A stretch of 64,000 nt of DNA. It comes from JANELJ01 sp024511395. Its GTDB lineage: Bacteria > Pseudomonadota > Gammaproteobacteria > GRL18. Where the stretch lies: positions 2,418,001-2,482,000 of the forward strand of contig OY820613.1 of the NCBI GenBank assembly GCA_963681975.1, given 5' to 3'. Positions 1 through 8,530 of this stretch are shown one piece after another (position 1 is the stretch's first letter; every line of letters starts with the position of its first letter). Below the pieces are notes generated by a model, which was not told where the DNA came from, did no database searches, and saw nothing but the letters and a program-made list of their open reading frames with translations. Made by a program: the position numbers and the translations under genes.

Positions 1-229
1 AGCCGCCGCTGGACTGACTGCCGGAATTATTGCCTGACGACTTTTTGTAATTTTTAAAATCGGTTTCGTACCAGCCGCTGCCCTTTAGACGAAAACCCGA
101 GGCAGAAATCAGTTTTTTCAGTTTCGATTCCTTGCATACGGGACAGTCTTTCATGGGATCATCTGACATTTTCTGCATGACTTCCATTTCATGGCCGCAA
201 CCGTCACATCGGTATTCATAGATAGGCAT
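1..229 (-). CDS. FmdB-family zinc ribbon protein (3' end outside window)
   Basis: The reading frame starts with ATG at 229 and runs off the left edge. The first residues, MPIYEYRCDGCGHEMEV, followed by a second cysteine pair (CPVC near residue 35), form the CxxC...CxxC zinc ribbon of the FmdB/CxxC_CxxC_SSSS regulatory family. The visible C-terminal part turns serine- and glycine-rich (SSGNNSGSQSSGG), also typical of these small proteins. Family members are about 70-110 residues long and of uncertain function; in gammaproteobacteria they often lie just upstream of aspS, which would be outside the window here. The gene looks intact as far as it can be seen. Confidence 0.85.
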   Translation of the reverse strand, partial: MPIYEYRCDGCGHEMEVMQKMSDDPMKDCPVCKESKLKKLISASGFRLKGSGWYETDFKNYKKSSGNNSGSQSSGG

Positions 230-343
230 TTTAATATCCTGCAACAAGATAGGGTTATTTTTTGTTGCTATATTGGGATCAGGAAAATATTTTTAAAGGG
301 TACTGTTTTTAAAAGGTAAAGGTAAAAGCGGGAGAAGAAAGCC

Positions 344-926
344 TCAGCTTTCTCGTTGTGCACGTAGCTGTTCGGATTGCTGGCGTATAATGTGGCGGAT
401 GATCTAATCCACTTCATTATCAGAAATGTCTACAAAGCCTACAGATATACGATATGGATAATGACCTTCTTTCTGTCTGGAAACCTGTAAAACTCTGCCT
501 TTGAGCCGCAGACAGAGTAAATCGGTTGACAGGATCAGGTTCATTTTCAGTAAAGTCCCCTGGCTTAATTTTTCAATCGTTACCAAAGGCCAGACCTCCT
601 GCGCCCAAGTTTATCTCCCGGCGGGATTCCAGAGGTGATTTTTGATCCTGAAGCAGACATATCTGTGCCAGCAGTTCCACTTTATTATCCAGATTTCTTA
701 AATAGCTGACAATATCAGGGGAATGTTCACAAATTCGCCCCAGAGTTGCTTTCATCTGTTGATTCATATGCCCGAATAATTCAATGATTTCAAAAGCACT
801 GGACTGATTTAAGTCTTCCAAATCATTAGAATGAAGCGTATTTTCATCAATAATGGAATAAGAAAAAATAGCATTATCATCAATTCGATAATACTGCCTG
901 CGGTCATTTATATTATTGTTATTCAT
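344..926 (-). pseudogene. PilZ-domain protein, broken by a frameshift and an in-frame TAG
   Basis: The N-terminal part (926 down to 573) has the PilZ entry motif RRQYYRID near residues 9-16 and reaches the second PilZ element INLGAGGLAF (D/NxSxxG type). It then loses frame between 573 and 586. The next frame continues the domain (VTIEKLSQGTLLKMNLILS through PYRISVGFVDIS) until an in-frame TAG at 404-406, after which about 20 more plausible residues run to TGA at 344-346. PilZ domains bind cyclic di-GMP and often act on flagella or pili. With one frameshift and one stop the protein is very probably lost. It neighbours the stator genes pomA/pomB, so a motility role is likely by context. Confidence 0.75.
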
Positions 927-1009
927 ATTATTTTTTAATCATAGGTCATAGTTCAGGCGATTTAAAATTGTATAAAACTTGGCGGCTCTTCAATTGAATC
1001 CTCTATACC

Positions 1010-2161
1010 CTACTCCTGGGTACTATCCGGCCCGAAATTATTTTCAGGCTGAACAGGCTTGTTGCCTGTCGTAGTTTTACTAGCTGATGCCGGCTTTGAT
1101 GTCGAAGCTTTGACTGACTTCTGTTTTGACGGATTCTACGGTTCCGCTCCAGGTGCGGTCGATTCTGCAGAGGCATTTTTATCAGCAGGCTTAATGCCCA
1201 GTTCTTCCTTGCTTTGAGAAATAATAATCTCAACCCGTCGGTTCATAGCCCAGTTTTCTGAGCTGTCATTGGGTGCCAGTGGCTTCACATCAGCAAAGGC
1301 CTGAATACTGAAGCGTTTGGGACTTAAACGGTCATCCATTAATAATTCATGGGTCACCGCAGCAGCACGAGCAGAAGACAGCTCCCAGTTGGAGCGGAAC
1401 TGGGCGGTATTAATAGGAATATCATCGGTATGACCAGCCACTGTAATATTACCTGGCGTATAACTGAGTTCTTCAGCAATAATTTCCAGTATTTCGATAA
1501 AATCATCCGTCAGTCATACTGATCCCAGAGCAAAAGAGCCTTTATTGCGAATACGAATACGAATAGTAATACTCTTATCATTCGCCTCTATATCTATCAT
1601 GTCAGCCTGAATTTCTTCTTTTAGTGCTGCTTTTAACTGGTCGTCTTTTTCCTTAATAGCCTCTGCCTGAACATCATCAAGTCTTTGTCGTAAGGCATTT
1701 AACTGAGCTTCTACCTCAGCCTTTTCCGCCTTAACTTCCTGCAGACATTTTTTCAGACCTTCAAAATCGGCCTCCGCTTCAAACATATTTTCCATTTTGT
1801 CTTTCAGCTCATTTTCTTCTGCCTGTAGTTGTTCCAGCTTCTCAATGAGTTTAAGTTCCTGCATGGTGTTATTCATGGTTTTCTGACGAACTTCATTAAT
1901 AACTGTAGGCAGAGGAGGGGCGGGACTGAACTCTTTGGCAACAACATTCACCCCCTTGGGAATTTCCACCGCCTTGATATCACGCTGTACACCAAATGCA
2001 ACTTTCAGTGAACCGGCAATCTACTTGAACTTCTGCACATCCATTTCTGCAAAGGACAGCAATAGAACAAAGAAACACATTAACAGCGACATCAGATCGG
2101 CAAAGGTCAGTACCCAAGTGGGAATACCTGCCGGGCATTTACACTTTTGTTCTTCTTCCAT
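1010..2161 (-). pseudogene. pomB: pomB/motB stator subunit with three in-frame stops
   Basis: ATG at 2161 opens a frame (about 380 codons) that stays open in phase to 1010 but carries TAG at 2021-2023, TGA at 1514-1516 and TAG at 1136-1138. The N-terminus has the single membrane helix and stator motif WVLTFADLMSLLMCFFVLL with the ion-binding Asp. The middle is a long coiled coil, and the C-terminal half is an OmpA-like peptidoglycan-binding domain (GHTDDIPI, then NRRVEI). The first TAG falls in VQKFK*IAGS, where PomB proteins have Gln, so a CAG to TAG change is the simplest origin. The first stop removes everything after the plug region, so no stator can be made. pomA lies 48 bp upstream and is intact. 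Confidence 0.85.
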
Positions 2162-2209
2162 CTAGCAGATACCAGCCGTAGAATATATTTGAAAGACCGG
2201 ATACATAAG

Positions 2210-2968
2210 CTATTCCGCTGCCACCGCACATTTGCCTTCAGTCAGGTAAGTCTGCAGCATTTCACCCATAACCTTGGGATTAATGCCTTCCTGAATAGCA
2301 CCGATAATTTCCAGAATAAGAGACCGGTTCAGGCGCTGCTGATCCGCAATCCAGGCCAGTTTGTCGGCAATGGGAATACACAGGGTATTGGCCAGAACAG
2401 CTCCGTACAGGGTAGTTAACAAAGCAACGGCCATAGAGGGTCCAATGGTTTTGTGATCATCCATATTGGCCAGCATGCCTACCAGACCAATCAGGGTACC
2501 AATCATTCCCATGGCCGGACCCATGTCAGCAATTTTCATAAAAAATTTCTGCCCCCACTCGTGGCGTTCTACCGCCAGATTTATATCTTTGGAGAACATT
2601 CTCTGTACAAAGTCCGGTTCATGTCCGTCCACACACAGGCTGATGCCTTTTTGTAGAAACTCATTAGGTATTTCTTGCCCTTCCAATCCTAAAATACCTT
2701 CTTTACGGGCAATAGTGGCCCGTTCCACACCTTTTTCAATCAGTTCATTAGGATCATCAGGTTTATTTAAAATGGATTTAAGCATAACCTTAAAGGAGCT
2801 GATGGTAACCCCCAGTGGAAACATGGCCATAACAGCAAAAGATGCCCCGCCGAATACCACGAGAATGGATGGAACATTAATAAACAGGGCTATGCCACCA
2901 CTGAGCACCATGGCCACTGCAATAATGCCCAGAGCGCCAACAATACCAATAACCGTTGCTATATCCAC
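2210..2968 (-). CDS. pomA: Flagellar motor stator protein PomA (MotA family)
   Basis: This 252-residue protein has the length and sequence pattern of sodium-type PomA. Helices lie at about residues 3-23 and 28-50, then a cytoplasmic loop rich in charged residues, then helices near 148-168 (MGPAMGMIGTLIGLVGML) and 177-200 (GPSMAVALLTTLYGAVLAN), with the conserved prolines P151 and P177. Four PomA units surround two PomB units to form the ion channel that drives the flagellum. The start is GTG at 2968, read as MDIATVIG as in PomA; AAAGG lies upstream. An ISalpha copy begins 81 bp upstream and may have displaced the promoter. The partner pomB is broken, so the intact protein is probably without function. 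Confidence 0.9.
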   Translation of the reverse strand: MDIATVIGIVGALGIIAVAMVLSGGIALFINVPSILVVFGGASFAVMAMFPLGVTISSFKVMLKSILNKPDDPNELIEKGVERATIARKEGILGLEGQEIPNEFLQKGISLCVDGHEPDFVQRMFSKDINLAVERHEWGQKFFMKIADMGPAMGMIGTLIGLVGMLANMDDHKTIGPSMAVALLTTLYGAVLANTLCIPIADKLAWIADQQRLNRSLILEIIGAIQEGINPKVMGEMLQTYLTEGKCAVAAE

Positions 2969-3111
2969 AAACTCATTACCTTTTTGCTATTTCCGGTTGA
3001 GTGTTTCCGGAATGATTTTCGTATATGATGTCTTATGTATTTTATTTAGTCCACCCTGAATAAAACATATAGCATTGATTTATAAAGAAATATTGCTTGA
3101 TTATGGGTGTT

Positions 3112-3158
3112 AAATTTGCAGGTTTTTGGTAAAATAAGCCTTATTACCTTGCAAATTT
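3112..3158 (+). promoter_or_regulatory. Palindromic leader of the ISalpha transposase
   Basis: AAATTTGCA at 3112-3120 pairs with TGCAAATTT at 3150-3158. Between them GGTAAAATAAG pairs with CTTATTACC with one bulge. The palindrome ends 10 bp before the start codon and is present in each copy that keeps its 5' end. It could limit transcription or translation entering from outside, as such hairpins do in other ISs; here that is inferred from position only. Confidence 0.5.
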
Positions 3159-3168
3159 CCATACCAAA

Positions 3169-4512
3169 ATGAAGCCAGAGAAACAGCCAAAAATACCTCA
3201 GGAAGACCTGTTCAGGATGCGTCTTGAAAACATGCTGGACTTAAATCATGAGTTGATTAAGTTATCAAAACACATAAACTGGGAAAGTCCTGATAAAGAA
3301 TGGGGAGCCCTGTTTATATCCACTAAAGGCGCTCCTGCTATACGCACTCGCCTGATTGCAGGATTGCATTACCTGAAACATCTGCATGATTTATCGGATG
3401 AACAGGTCGTAAAAAGCTGGACAGAAAATCCGTACTGGCAATGTTTTTGTGGAGAAGAATACTTTCAGCATAAGATGCCTATACACCCTACGACCATGAC
3501 CAAATGGCGTAACCGGCTGGGTAAGTCAGGCAGTGAAAAATTACTGATTGAAACCATTAAGGCCGGACTAAAGAGTAAAACCATAAAGCCCGGCAGTTTA
3601 AAGAAAGTCACGGTAGATACTACCGTACAGGAAAAGAACATCGCTTTTCCAACCGATTCAAAGCTCCTGAACAAAGCCAGAGAAAACCTGGTTAAACTGT
3701 CCAAAGAGCACGGTATTAAACTGCGCCAGAATTATAATCGGATTGGACCTCAATATGTATTAATGGCCAGTCGTTATGCTCATGCAAAACAGTTTAAACG
3801 CATGAAGAAAATGAATAATAAACTGAAATCCCGTTTAGGTCGCGTTAAAAGGGATATTGAACGACAACTGCCCAATTATTCTGTTGATATTCAGTCACTG
3901 TTTGAAGTGGTTCTGGAACAGGCACAGAAACTGATAGAGCAGGAGCAGCACAGTAAGAACAAGCTTTACAGTTTACACGCCCCGGAAGTCGAGTGTGTCA
4001 GTAAAGGCAAAGCTCATAAGCCTTATGAATTTGGGGTTAAAGCCAGTATCGCTGTGACCAACAAGGAAGGCTTTGTTATTGGGGCTCAAAGTTGTCCAGG
4101 AAATCCTTATGATGGACATACCTTGTTACCACAACTGGAGCAGATAAAACAGTTTACAGCAGTACAACCGGAACAGTGCTTTGTTGACCGGGGTTATCGT
4201 GGACATGAAGTAAAAGACACGAAAGTTTTTATCTCAGGTCAGAAACGAGGCGTTACCCGAAGTATTAAAAAGGCATTAAAACGGCGCAGTGCGATTGAGC
4301 CTGAAATTGGTCATATGAAAAACGATGGCCGTTTAGACCGCTGCTACCTCAAAGGTGCAGTCGGTGATGCCATTAATGTGGTTATGGTAGCCGCTGGTCA
4401 TAACTTAAGAAAGATCCTCAATAAGCTCCGGCTTTTGTGGCTCAAAATTATTTCCGGTTTGATGGGGTGTTTTATCAAACCGGAGCAATCTGCTGCTTTA
4501 AACCTGGCTTGA
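3169..4512 (+). CDS. ISalpha copy 1 transposase (IS5-like DDE)
   Basis: This 447-residue transposase is intact. An N-terminal domain (roughly residues 40-130, with GAPAIRTRLIAGLHYLK and TKWRNR) precedes an RNase H-like DDE core: D150 in VTVDTTVQEKN, D340 in CFVDRGYRG, and E379 in RRSAIEPEIGHMK. These features match the IS5/IS1182-type group with a DUF772-like N-terminus; the exact subgroup cannot be fixed by eye. This copy differs from the others at several residues (for example C92 and N37), so it is among the more diverged. Confidence 0.9.
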   Translation: MKPEKQPKIPQEDLFRMRLENMLDLNHELIKLSKHINWESPDKEWGALFISTKGAPAIRTRLIAGLHYLKHLHDLSDEQVVKSWTENPYWQCFCGEEYFQHKMPIHPTTMTKWRNRLGKSGSEKLLIETIKAGLKSKTIKPGSLKKVTVDTTVQEKNIAFPTDSKLLNKARENLVKLSKEHGIKLRQNYNRIGPQYVLMASRYAHAKQFKRMKKMNNKLKSRLGRVKRDIERQLPNYSVDIQSLFEVVLEQAQKLIEQEQHSKNKLYSLHAPEVECVSKGKAHKPYEFGVKASIAVTNKEGFVIGAQSCPGNPYDGHTLLPQLEQIKQFTAVQPEQCFVDRGYRGHEVKDTKVFISGQKRGVTRSIKKALKRRSAIEPEIGHMKNDGRLDRCYLKGAVGDAINVVMVAAGHNLRKILNKLRLLWLKIISGLMGCFIKPEQSAALNLA

Positions 4513-4670
4513 GGTCAGGCTTAAAACGGTATTATTCAGGTTGAACTATTTATCATTTTTATTTTTGCAGTTATTTATAACTAAAGTTTAGAGCGACAGC
4601 TCACCCTTGAGAGTCCTGTTTCGCTCATACGTTCTTTAACAATTTGTTTATAACCAGCTGTTTTGAGCTT

Positions 4671-5043
4671 CAAATCGCCTTAAAATATCCGTATCCGGCG
4701 GCTGGAATTTTTGGGACTTACCATCCCACCAGTCCCTGACCCTAACCTGCGAAAAATACCTTATCAGTCCCATTCGTATTCTTCCGGCAGTAATGGGTGT
4801 ATTCTTTCGCCAGGGCGTATTATCAATTTCATGCCCCAGGCATTTTTTAACTGATTGAACAAGGGCTCAATTGACCAGCGCTTTTCATAAGCGACAATAA
4901 TATCCAGACCACTTAACTGCATATCTGTTGACAGTAATAGACGTGATCTTTTTTCCCCTTTAGAGTCCTCAAACTCACACCAGACAAAGCATACCGACTG
5001 GCCATTCAGAAAGCGGGCTTTAGCCACCGCTGTTCGGTAATCA
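4671..5043 (-). pseudogene. ISbeta transposase, C-terminal fragment with deletion
   Basis: Read on the minus strand, the fragment carries the IS4-type Y-x2-R-x3-E-x6-K signature in YEKRWSIEPLFNQLKNAWGMK. It then jumps directly from AWGMK to the region encoding DNTPWRKNAP, in a shifted frame. Comparison with ISbeta copy 2 (19023-19508) shows that about 140 bp is missing here, together with the last few codons and the stop near 4671. About 40 bp next to the ISalpha left end is also gone. The protein cannot be made. Confidence 0.8.
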
Positions 5044-6541
5044 GTCCGACCTGAATAAATCATAGTACATTGATTTATAAGGAAATATTGGTGAATTATG
5101 GGTGTTAAATTTGCAGGTTTTTGGTAAAATAAGCCTTATTACCTTGCAAATTTCCAGACCAGAATGAAGCCAGAGAAACAGCCAAAAATACCTCAGGAAG
5201 ACCTGTTCAGGATGCGCCTTGAAAACATGCTGGACATAAACCATGAGTTGATTAAGTTATCAAAACACATAGACCGGGAAAGTCCTGATAAAGAATGGGG
5301 TGCTCTGTTTGTATCCACTAAAGGTGCTCCTGCCATACGCACTCGTTTGATTGCAGGATTGCATTACCTGAAACAGCTGCATGATTTATCAGATGAACAG
5401 GTAGTAAAAGGCTGGACAGAAAATCCGTACTGGCAATATTTTTGTGGAGAAGAATACTTTCAGCATAAGATGCCCATACACCCTGTGACCATGACCAAAT
5501 GGCGTAACCGGCCAGGTAAATCAGGCAGTGAAAAATTACTGATTGAAACCATTAAAGCCGGACTAAAGAGTAAAACCATAAAGCCTGGCAGTTTAAAGAA
5601 AGTCACGGTAGATACTACCGTACAGGAAAAGAACATCGCTTTTCCAACCGATTCAAAGCTCCTGAACAAAGCCAGAGAAAACCTGATTAAACTGTCCAAA
5701 GAGCACGGTATTAAACTGCGCCAGAACTATAATCGGGTTGGGCCGCAATATGTACTAATGGCCAGTCGTTATGCACATGCAAAACAGTTTAAACGCATGA
5801 AGAAAATGAACAATAAACTGAAATCCCGTTTAGGTCGTGTTAAACGGGATATTGAACGACAACTGCCCAACTATTCTGTTGATATTCAGTCTCTGTTTGA
5901 AGTAGCTCTAAAACAGGCTCAGAAACTGATTGAGCAGGAGCAGCACAGTAAGAACAAGCTTTACAGTTTACATGCTCCTGAAGTTGAGTGTATCAGTAAA
6001 GGCAAAGCTCATAAGCCTTATGAATTTGGAGTTAAAACCAGTATCGCGGTAACTAACAAGGAAGGCTTTGTTATTGGTGCTCAAAGTTGTCCGGGCAATC
6101 TTTATGATGGACACACTCTACTGCCACAACTGGAACAGATAAAACAGTTTACAGCCGTACAGCCGGAACAGTGCTTTGTTGACCGGGGTTATCGTGGACA
6201 TGAAGTAAAAGACACTAAAGTTTTTATCTCAGGTCAGAAGCGAGGCGTTACCCGAAGTATTAAAAAGGCATTAAAACGGCGCAGTGCGATTGAGCCTGAA
6301 ATCGGTCATATGAAAAACGATGGCCGTTTAGATCGCTGCTACCTCAAAGGTGCAGTCGGTGATGCCATTAATGTGGTTATGGTAGCCGCTGGACATAACT
6401 TAAGAAAGATCCTCAATAAGCTCCGGTTTTTGTGGCTCAAAATTATTTCCGGTTTGATGGGGTCTTTTATCAAACCAGGGCAATCAGCTGCTTTAAACCT
6501 GGCTTGATGTCAGGCTTAAAACGGTATTATTCAGGTTGAAC
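5044..6541 (+). mobile_element. ISalpha copy 2, nested in ISbeta copy 1
   Basis: This is a full 1498-bp element with ends GTCCGACCTGAATAA and TTATTCAGGTTGAAC. The right flank is TATTTA, but the left flank is TAATCA, so there is no matching duplication. Compared with ISbeta copy 2, about 40 bp of ISbeta is missing at the left junction, which points to an adjacent deletion after insertion at TATTTA. Confidence 0.88.
5164..6507 (+). CDS. ISalpha copy 2 transposase
   Basis: This 447-residue frame is intact, with the DDE residues in the same positions as in copy 1. It differs from the other copies by only a handful of substitutions, such as R39, I176 and L313. The start is the ATG 10 bp after the leader palindrome, which is the same in all copies. 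Confidence 0.9.
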   Translation: MKPEKQPKIPQEDLFRMRLENMLDINHELIKLSKHIDRESPDKEWGALFVSTKGAPAIRTRLIAGLHYLKQLHDLSDEQVVKGWTENPYWQYFCGEEYFQHKMPIHPVTMTKWRNRPGKSGSEKLLIETIKAGLKSKTIKPGSLKKVTVDTTVQEKNIAFPTDSKLLNKARENLIKLSKEHGIKLRQNYNRVGPQYVLMASRYAHAKQFKRMKKMNNKLKSRLGRVKRDIERQLPNYSVDIQSLFEVALKQAQKLIEQEQHSKNKLYSLHAPEVECISKGKAHKPYEFGVKTSIAVTNKEGFVIGAQSCPGNLYDGHTLLPQLEQIKQFTAVQPEQCFVDRGYRGHEVKDTKVFISGQKRGVTRSIKKALKRRSAIEPEIGHMKNDGRLDRCYLKGAVGDAINVVMVAAGHNLRKILNKLRFLWLKIISGLMGSFIKPGQSAALNLA

Positions 6542-7478
6542 TATTTAAAGGCAGCCGTTTAATTTCTTCTTTTGTATAACGTGTCCCATATTTTCCGGGT
6601 CGTCCCCGGCCTTTACGTTGCCAGGGTCGTTTATATAATACGGTATCGATTCGTACCTGACCTATAACCGTCATATTATAAGCCTGTACCGGTTCAATAA
6701 AAGAACGGCGCATATACCAACTGTCCACCAATACAGTAACCGCTTTATCTTTTAGCGGTTCCATCAATACCCGGATAAGACTTCGGGCAATCACCAGTTT
6801 ACCACTGTTACCGGCCTGTGGTGTTAAACGTAATAACAATGGCAGAGCCGTATTACAGCCAGAACGCTTAACAATCGCAGCCAGTGCTACCCGGCATTGC
6901 CCTCTGACATACCGGGACAGATTGGTTTTATTACCATGCTGGTGGTGTATCTGACTCATGGGTGCCTTTTTGGAATGACGCAGCACGATAGAGTCATCTA
7001 TGGCCAGATAAACCGGATTATCCCCAAACAGCTTTAGAAACAGGGCAGTCCACTGTCTCATCAGTTTAAGATAAGACCAATGACCGGTTTCAAGCCATTT
7101 ATAATAACCGGGCCATTGCCTGGCCATGTCCACTATCCAGATAGCACTGGTTACAAACCCTGATTGAGTTAATAAACTGCCCATTAGTAACTCAATAAAG
7201 GTTTTTGCGCTCCTAAGGGGTAGCGCTCGGGTTAAAAATGTTATGTAATAAAACAGTTCACCGGGGATATTGCCGTATCCTTTGATGTGCATTGCGGCCT
7301 CCAGAAGTTTGTTTTTTCTTACTGAAGGCAGCAATGCTGCCGAATTTTTGTCAACTGTTTTTTGCTTTTTTTTACATTTTTTTCCTGTTTTTACTGAATT
7401 ATTTTGTTTACCTCGGAGTAACAGGGGCCGGGTGTCCCTTGATGAAGTTTCGACAGCAGGGAGGCTGTCGAAAAGCAT
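6542..7478 (-). pseudogene. ISbeta transposase, N-terminal part cut by ISalpha
   Basis: The minus-strand frame runs from an ATG at 7478 to the ISalpha junction. It contains the first catalytic Asp region (VYLAIDDSIVLRHSKK) and the second (VTVLVDSWYMRRSF) of an IS4-superfamily DDE transposase; the Glu part is on the far side of ISalpha copy 2. The true start is uncertain. The lysine-rich first 60 residues look unlike a folded domain and overlap the structured leader, so MHIKGYGNIPG near 7290 is a plausible start. Confidence 0.75.
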
Positions 7479-7529
7479 CCATGGATGGATTCACGGCGGC
7501 TTCAGCAAGGGATACACGGTTCCTGTTAC
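7418..7529. repeat. 112-bp palindromic element inside the ISbeta leader
   Basis: Outer arms of about 30 bp (7418-7447 and 7500-7529) pair with about five mismatches. Inside are a hairpin, TTCGACAGC / GCTGTCGAA around an AGGGAG loop, and then the core CCATGGATGG. The same arrangement recurs in ISbeta copy 2 (23479-23591) and, outside any IS, at 51472-51581. Confidence 0.75.
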
Positions 7530-7641
7530 GGACTATCGGTTAACTGAGGTAATCAATAAATTTTAAATGATTCTCCTTTTTGGGGGAGCTGAAACTCTAA
7601 ACTTTAGTTATTTATAATTTAAAAACTTTTTTTCAGATTTT

Positions 7642-8505
7642 ATGGTAATTAATAAAACAATTTTAGTCACCGGCTGTTCTTCCGGCATCGGCCTGTACTG
7701 TGCACAGGAATTAAAACAACACGGTTACCGGATTTTTGCCTCGGCACGTAAAACAGAAGCCGTGGAACAATTGCAGGCTCAGGGATTTGAAACAGTACAG
7801 CTGGATTTAGCCGACAGCCGGTCTATAAGGCTGGCAGTAGAACAGGTTCTGGAAAAAACCGGGGGACAGTTATATGCACTGTTTAATAATGCCGCTTATG
7901 GCCAACCGGGCGCCGTTGAGGATCTACGCCGGGAAGTATTGCTGGAGCAGTTTGAAACCAATGTATTCGGCACACAGGAACTGACCAACCTTATTATTCC
8001 AGTTATGCGTCAACAGGGCTATGGCCGGATTATTTATAACGGCTCAGTACTGGGCATTATCGCCCTGCCGTTTCGAGGCGCCTATAATGCCTCCAAATAT
8101 GCCCTGGAAGGCTTAACTGATACCCTCAGACTGGAGCTATATGGCAGCGGTATCGAGGTGTTAATTATTGAACCGGGGCCAGTCACCAGCAAATTCAGAA
8201 AAAATGCCTTCCTTAAATACCAGGAAAATATTGACAAGGAACAAAGCTTTTTTAAAACCAGCTACGAATGCATGGAAACCCGCCTGAAAAAGCAGGGCCC
8301 CACCGCCCCATTTACCCTACCACCAGAAGCCGTATTTAAAAAATTACAACACGCCCTGGAAAGCAAATGCCCCCAGGCACACTATTACGTCACGTTTCCA
8401 ACTTATTTATTCGGAACACTGAAACGGATTCTGCCGGCACGGGGGATGGATTGGGTGTTGAGGAAGGTATCAAAAGAAGAGAATAAGAGCAGCGCTGAGC
8501 GTTGA
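7642..8505 (+). CDS. Short-chain dehydrogenase/reductase (SDR)
   Basis: This is a 287-residue classical SDR. The Rossmann nucleotide-binding motif TGCSSGIG lies at about residues 10-17, NNAAYG at about 91-96, and the catalytic set includes the Ser of YNGSVLG and the YNASK pair (YxxxK). These enzymes oxidise or reduce alcohols and ketones with NAD(P)H, but the substrate cannot be read from sequence. There is no signal peptide, so it should be cytosolic. The start codon follows 24 bp after the ISbeta target duplication, so the native promoter may have been displaced. It converges on clpB and shares a hairpin with it. Confidence 0.9.
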   Translation: MVINKTILVTGCSSGIGLYCAQELKQHGYRIFASARKTEAVEQLQAQGFETVQLDLADSRSIRLAVEQVLEKTGGQLYALFNNAAYGQPGAVEDLRREVLLEQFETNVFGTQELTNLIIPVMRQQGYGRIIYNGSVLGIIALPFRGAYNASKYALEGLTDTLRLELYGSGIEVLIIEPGPVTSKFRKNAFLKYQENIDKEQSFFKTSYECMETRLKKQGPTAPFTLPPEAVFKKLQHALESKCPQAHYYVTFPTYLFGTLKRILPARGMDWVLRKVSKEENKSSAER

Positions 8506-8530
8506 GCACTGAACGCTCAGCGCTGCTCTT
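8485..8530. terminator. Strong hairpin between the convergent SDR and clpB genes
   Basis: Perfect 19-bp arms (8485-8503 and 8512-8530, AAGAGCAGCGCTGAGCGTT and its complement) enclose an 8-base loop. The hairpin overlaps both stop codons. It lacks a good T-run, so it may act as an mRNA 3' end stabiliser or a REP-like site as much as a terminator. Its AAGAGCAGCG start also opens the heptamer array behind bamD. Confidence 0.6.

Larger units (their letters stand above)
3049..4546 (+). mobile_element. ISalpha copy 1, IS5-like, full length with TATTTA flanks
   Basis: This 1498-bp element is bounded by imperfect inverted repeats: left GTCCACCCTGAATAA, right end reading GTTCAACCTGAATAA on the other strand. 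TATTTA occurs directly on both sides (3043-3048 and 4547-4552), consistent with a target duplication. One transposase gene fills the element. Six of the eight copies in the window have this same length. Confidence 0.9.
4581..7607 (-). mobile_element. ISbeta copy 1, IS4-like, with ISalpha copy 2 nested inside
   Basis: The left end CTAAAGTTTAGAG and the right end CTCTAAACTTTA(G) are inverted repeats, followed inwards by a shared CAGCTC. TTATTTATAA lies directly on both sides (4571-4580 and 7608-7617), a 10- or 11-bp target duplication as in IS4-type elements. ISalpha copy 2 (5044-6541) splits the transposase, and about 140 bp of the C-terminal coding part is also deleted. The host site is just upstream of the SDR gene at 7642. 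Confidence 0.85.

Noticed and set aside
1010..2161. Reassigned stop codon (TAG read as Gln), suggested by TAG at Gln positions in pomB, pilZ and pilS
   Set aside because: TGA and TAA also occur in the same broken genes, frameshifts accompany them, and intact housekeeping genes lack internal stops (bamD ends in TAG). Ordinary gene decay explains the data.
3465..3704. Recurring 79-codon frame antisense to every ISalpha transposase
   Set aside because: It is repeated only because the IS is repeated, lies opposite the DDE domain, has no ribosome-binding site and matches no family I know.
3049..6541. Composite transposon made by the two directly oriented ISalpha copies 1 and 2
   Set aside because: The DNA between them is just the ISbeta end; each ISalpha has its own insertion history, and the outer flanks do not match.
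7270..7566. Plus-strand frames of 83-98 codons in the ISbeta leader
   Set aside because: They overlap the palindromic element and the opposite transposase start, change frame between the two ISbeta copies, and have no recognisable product.
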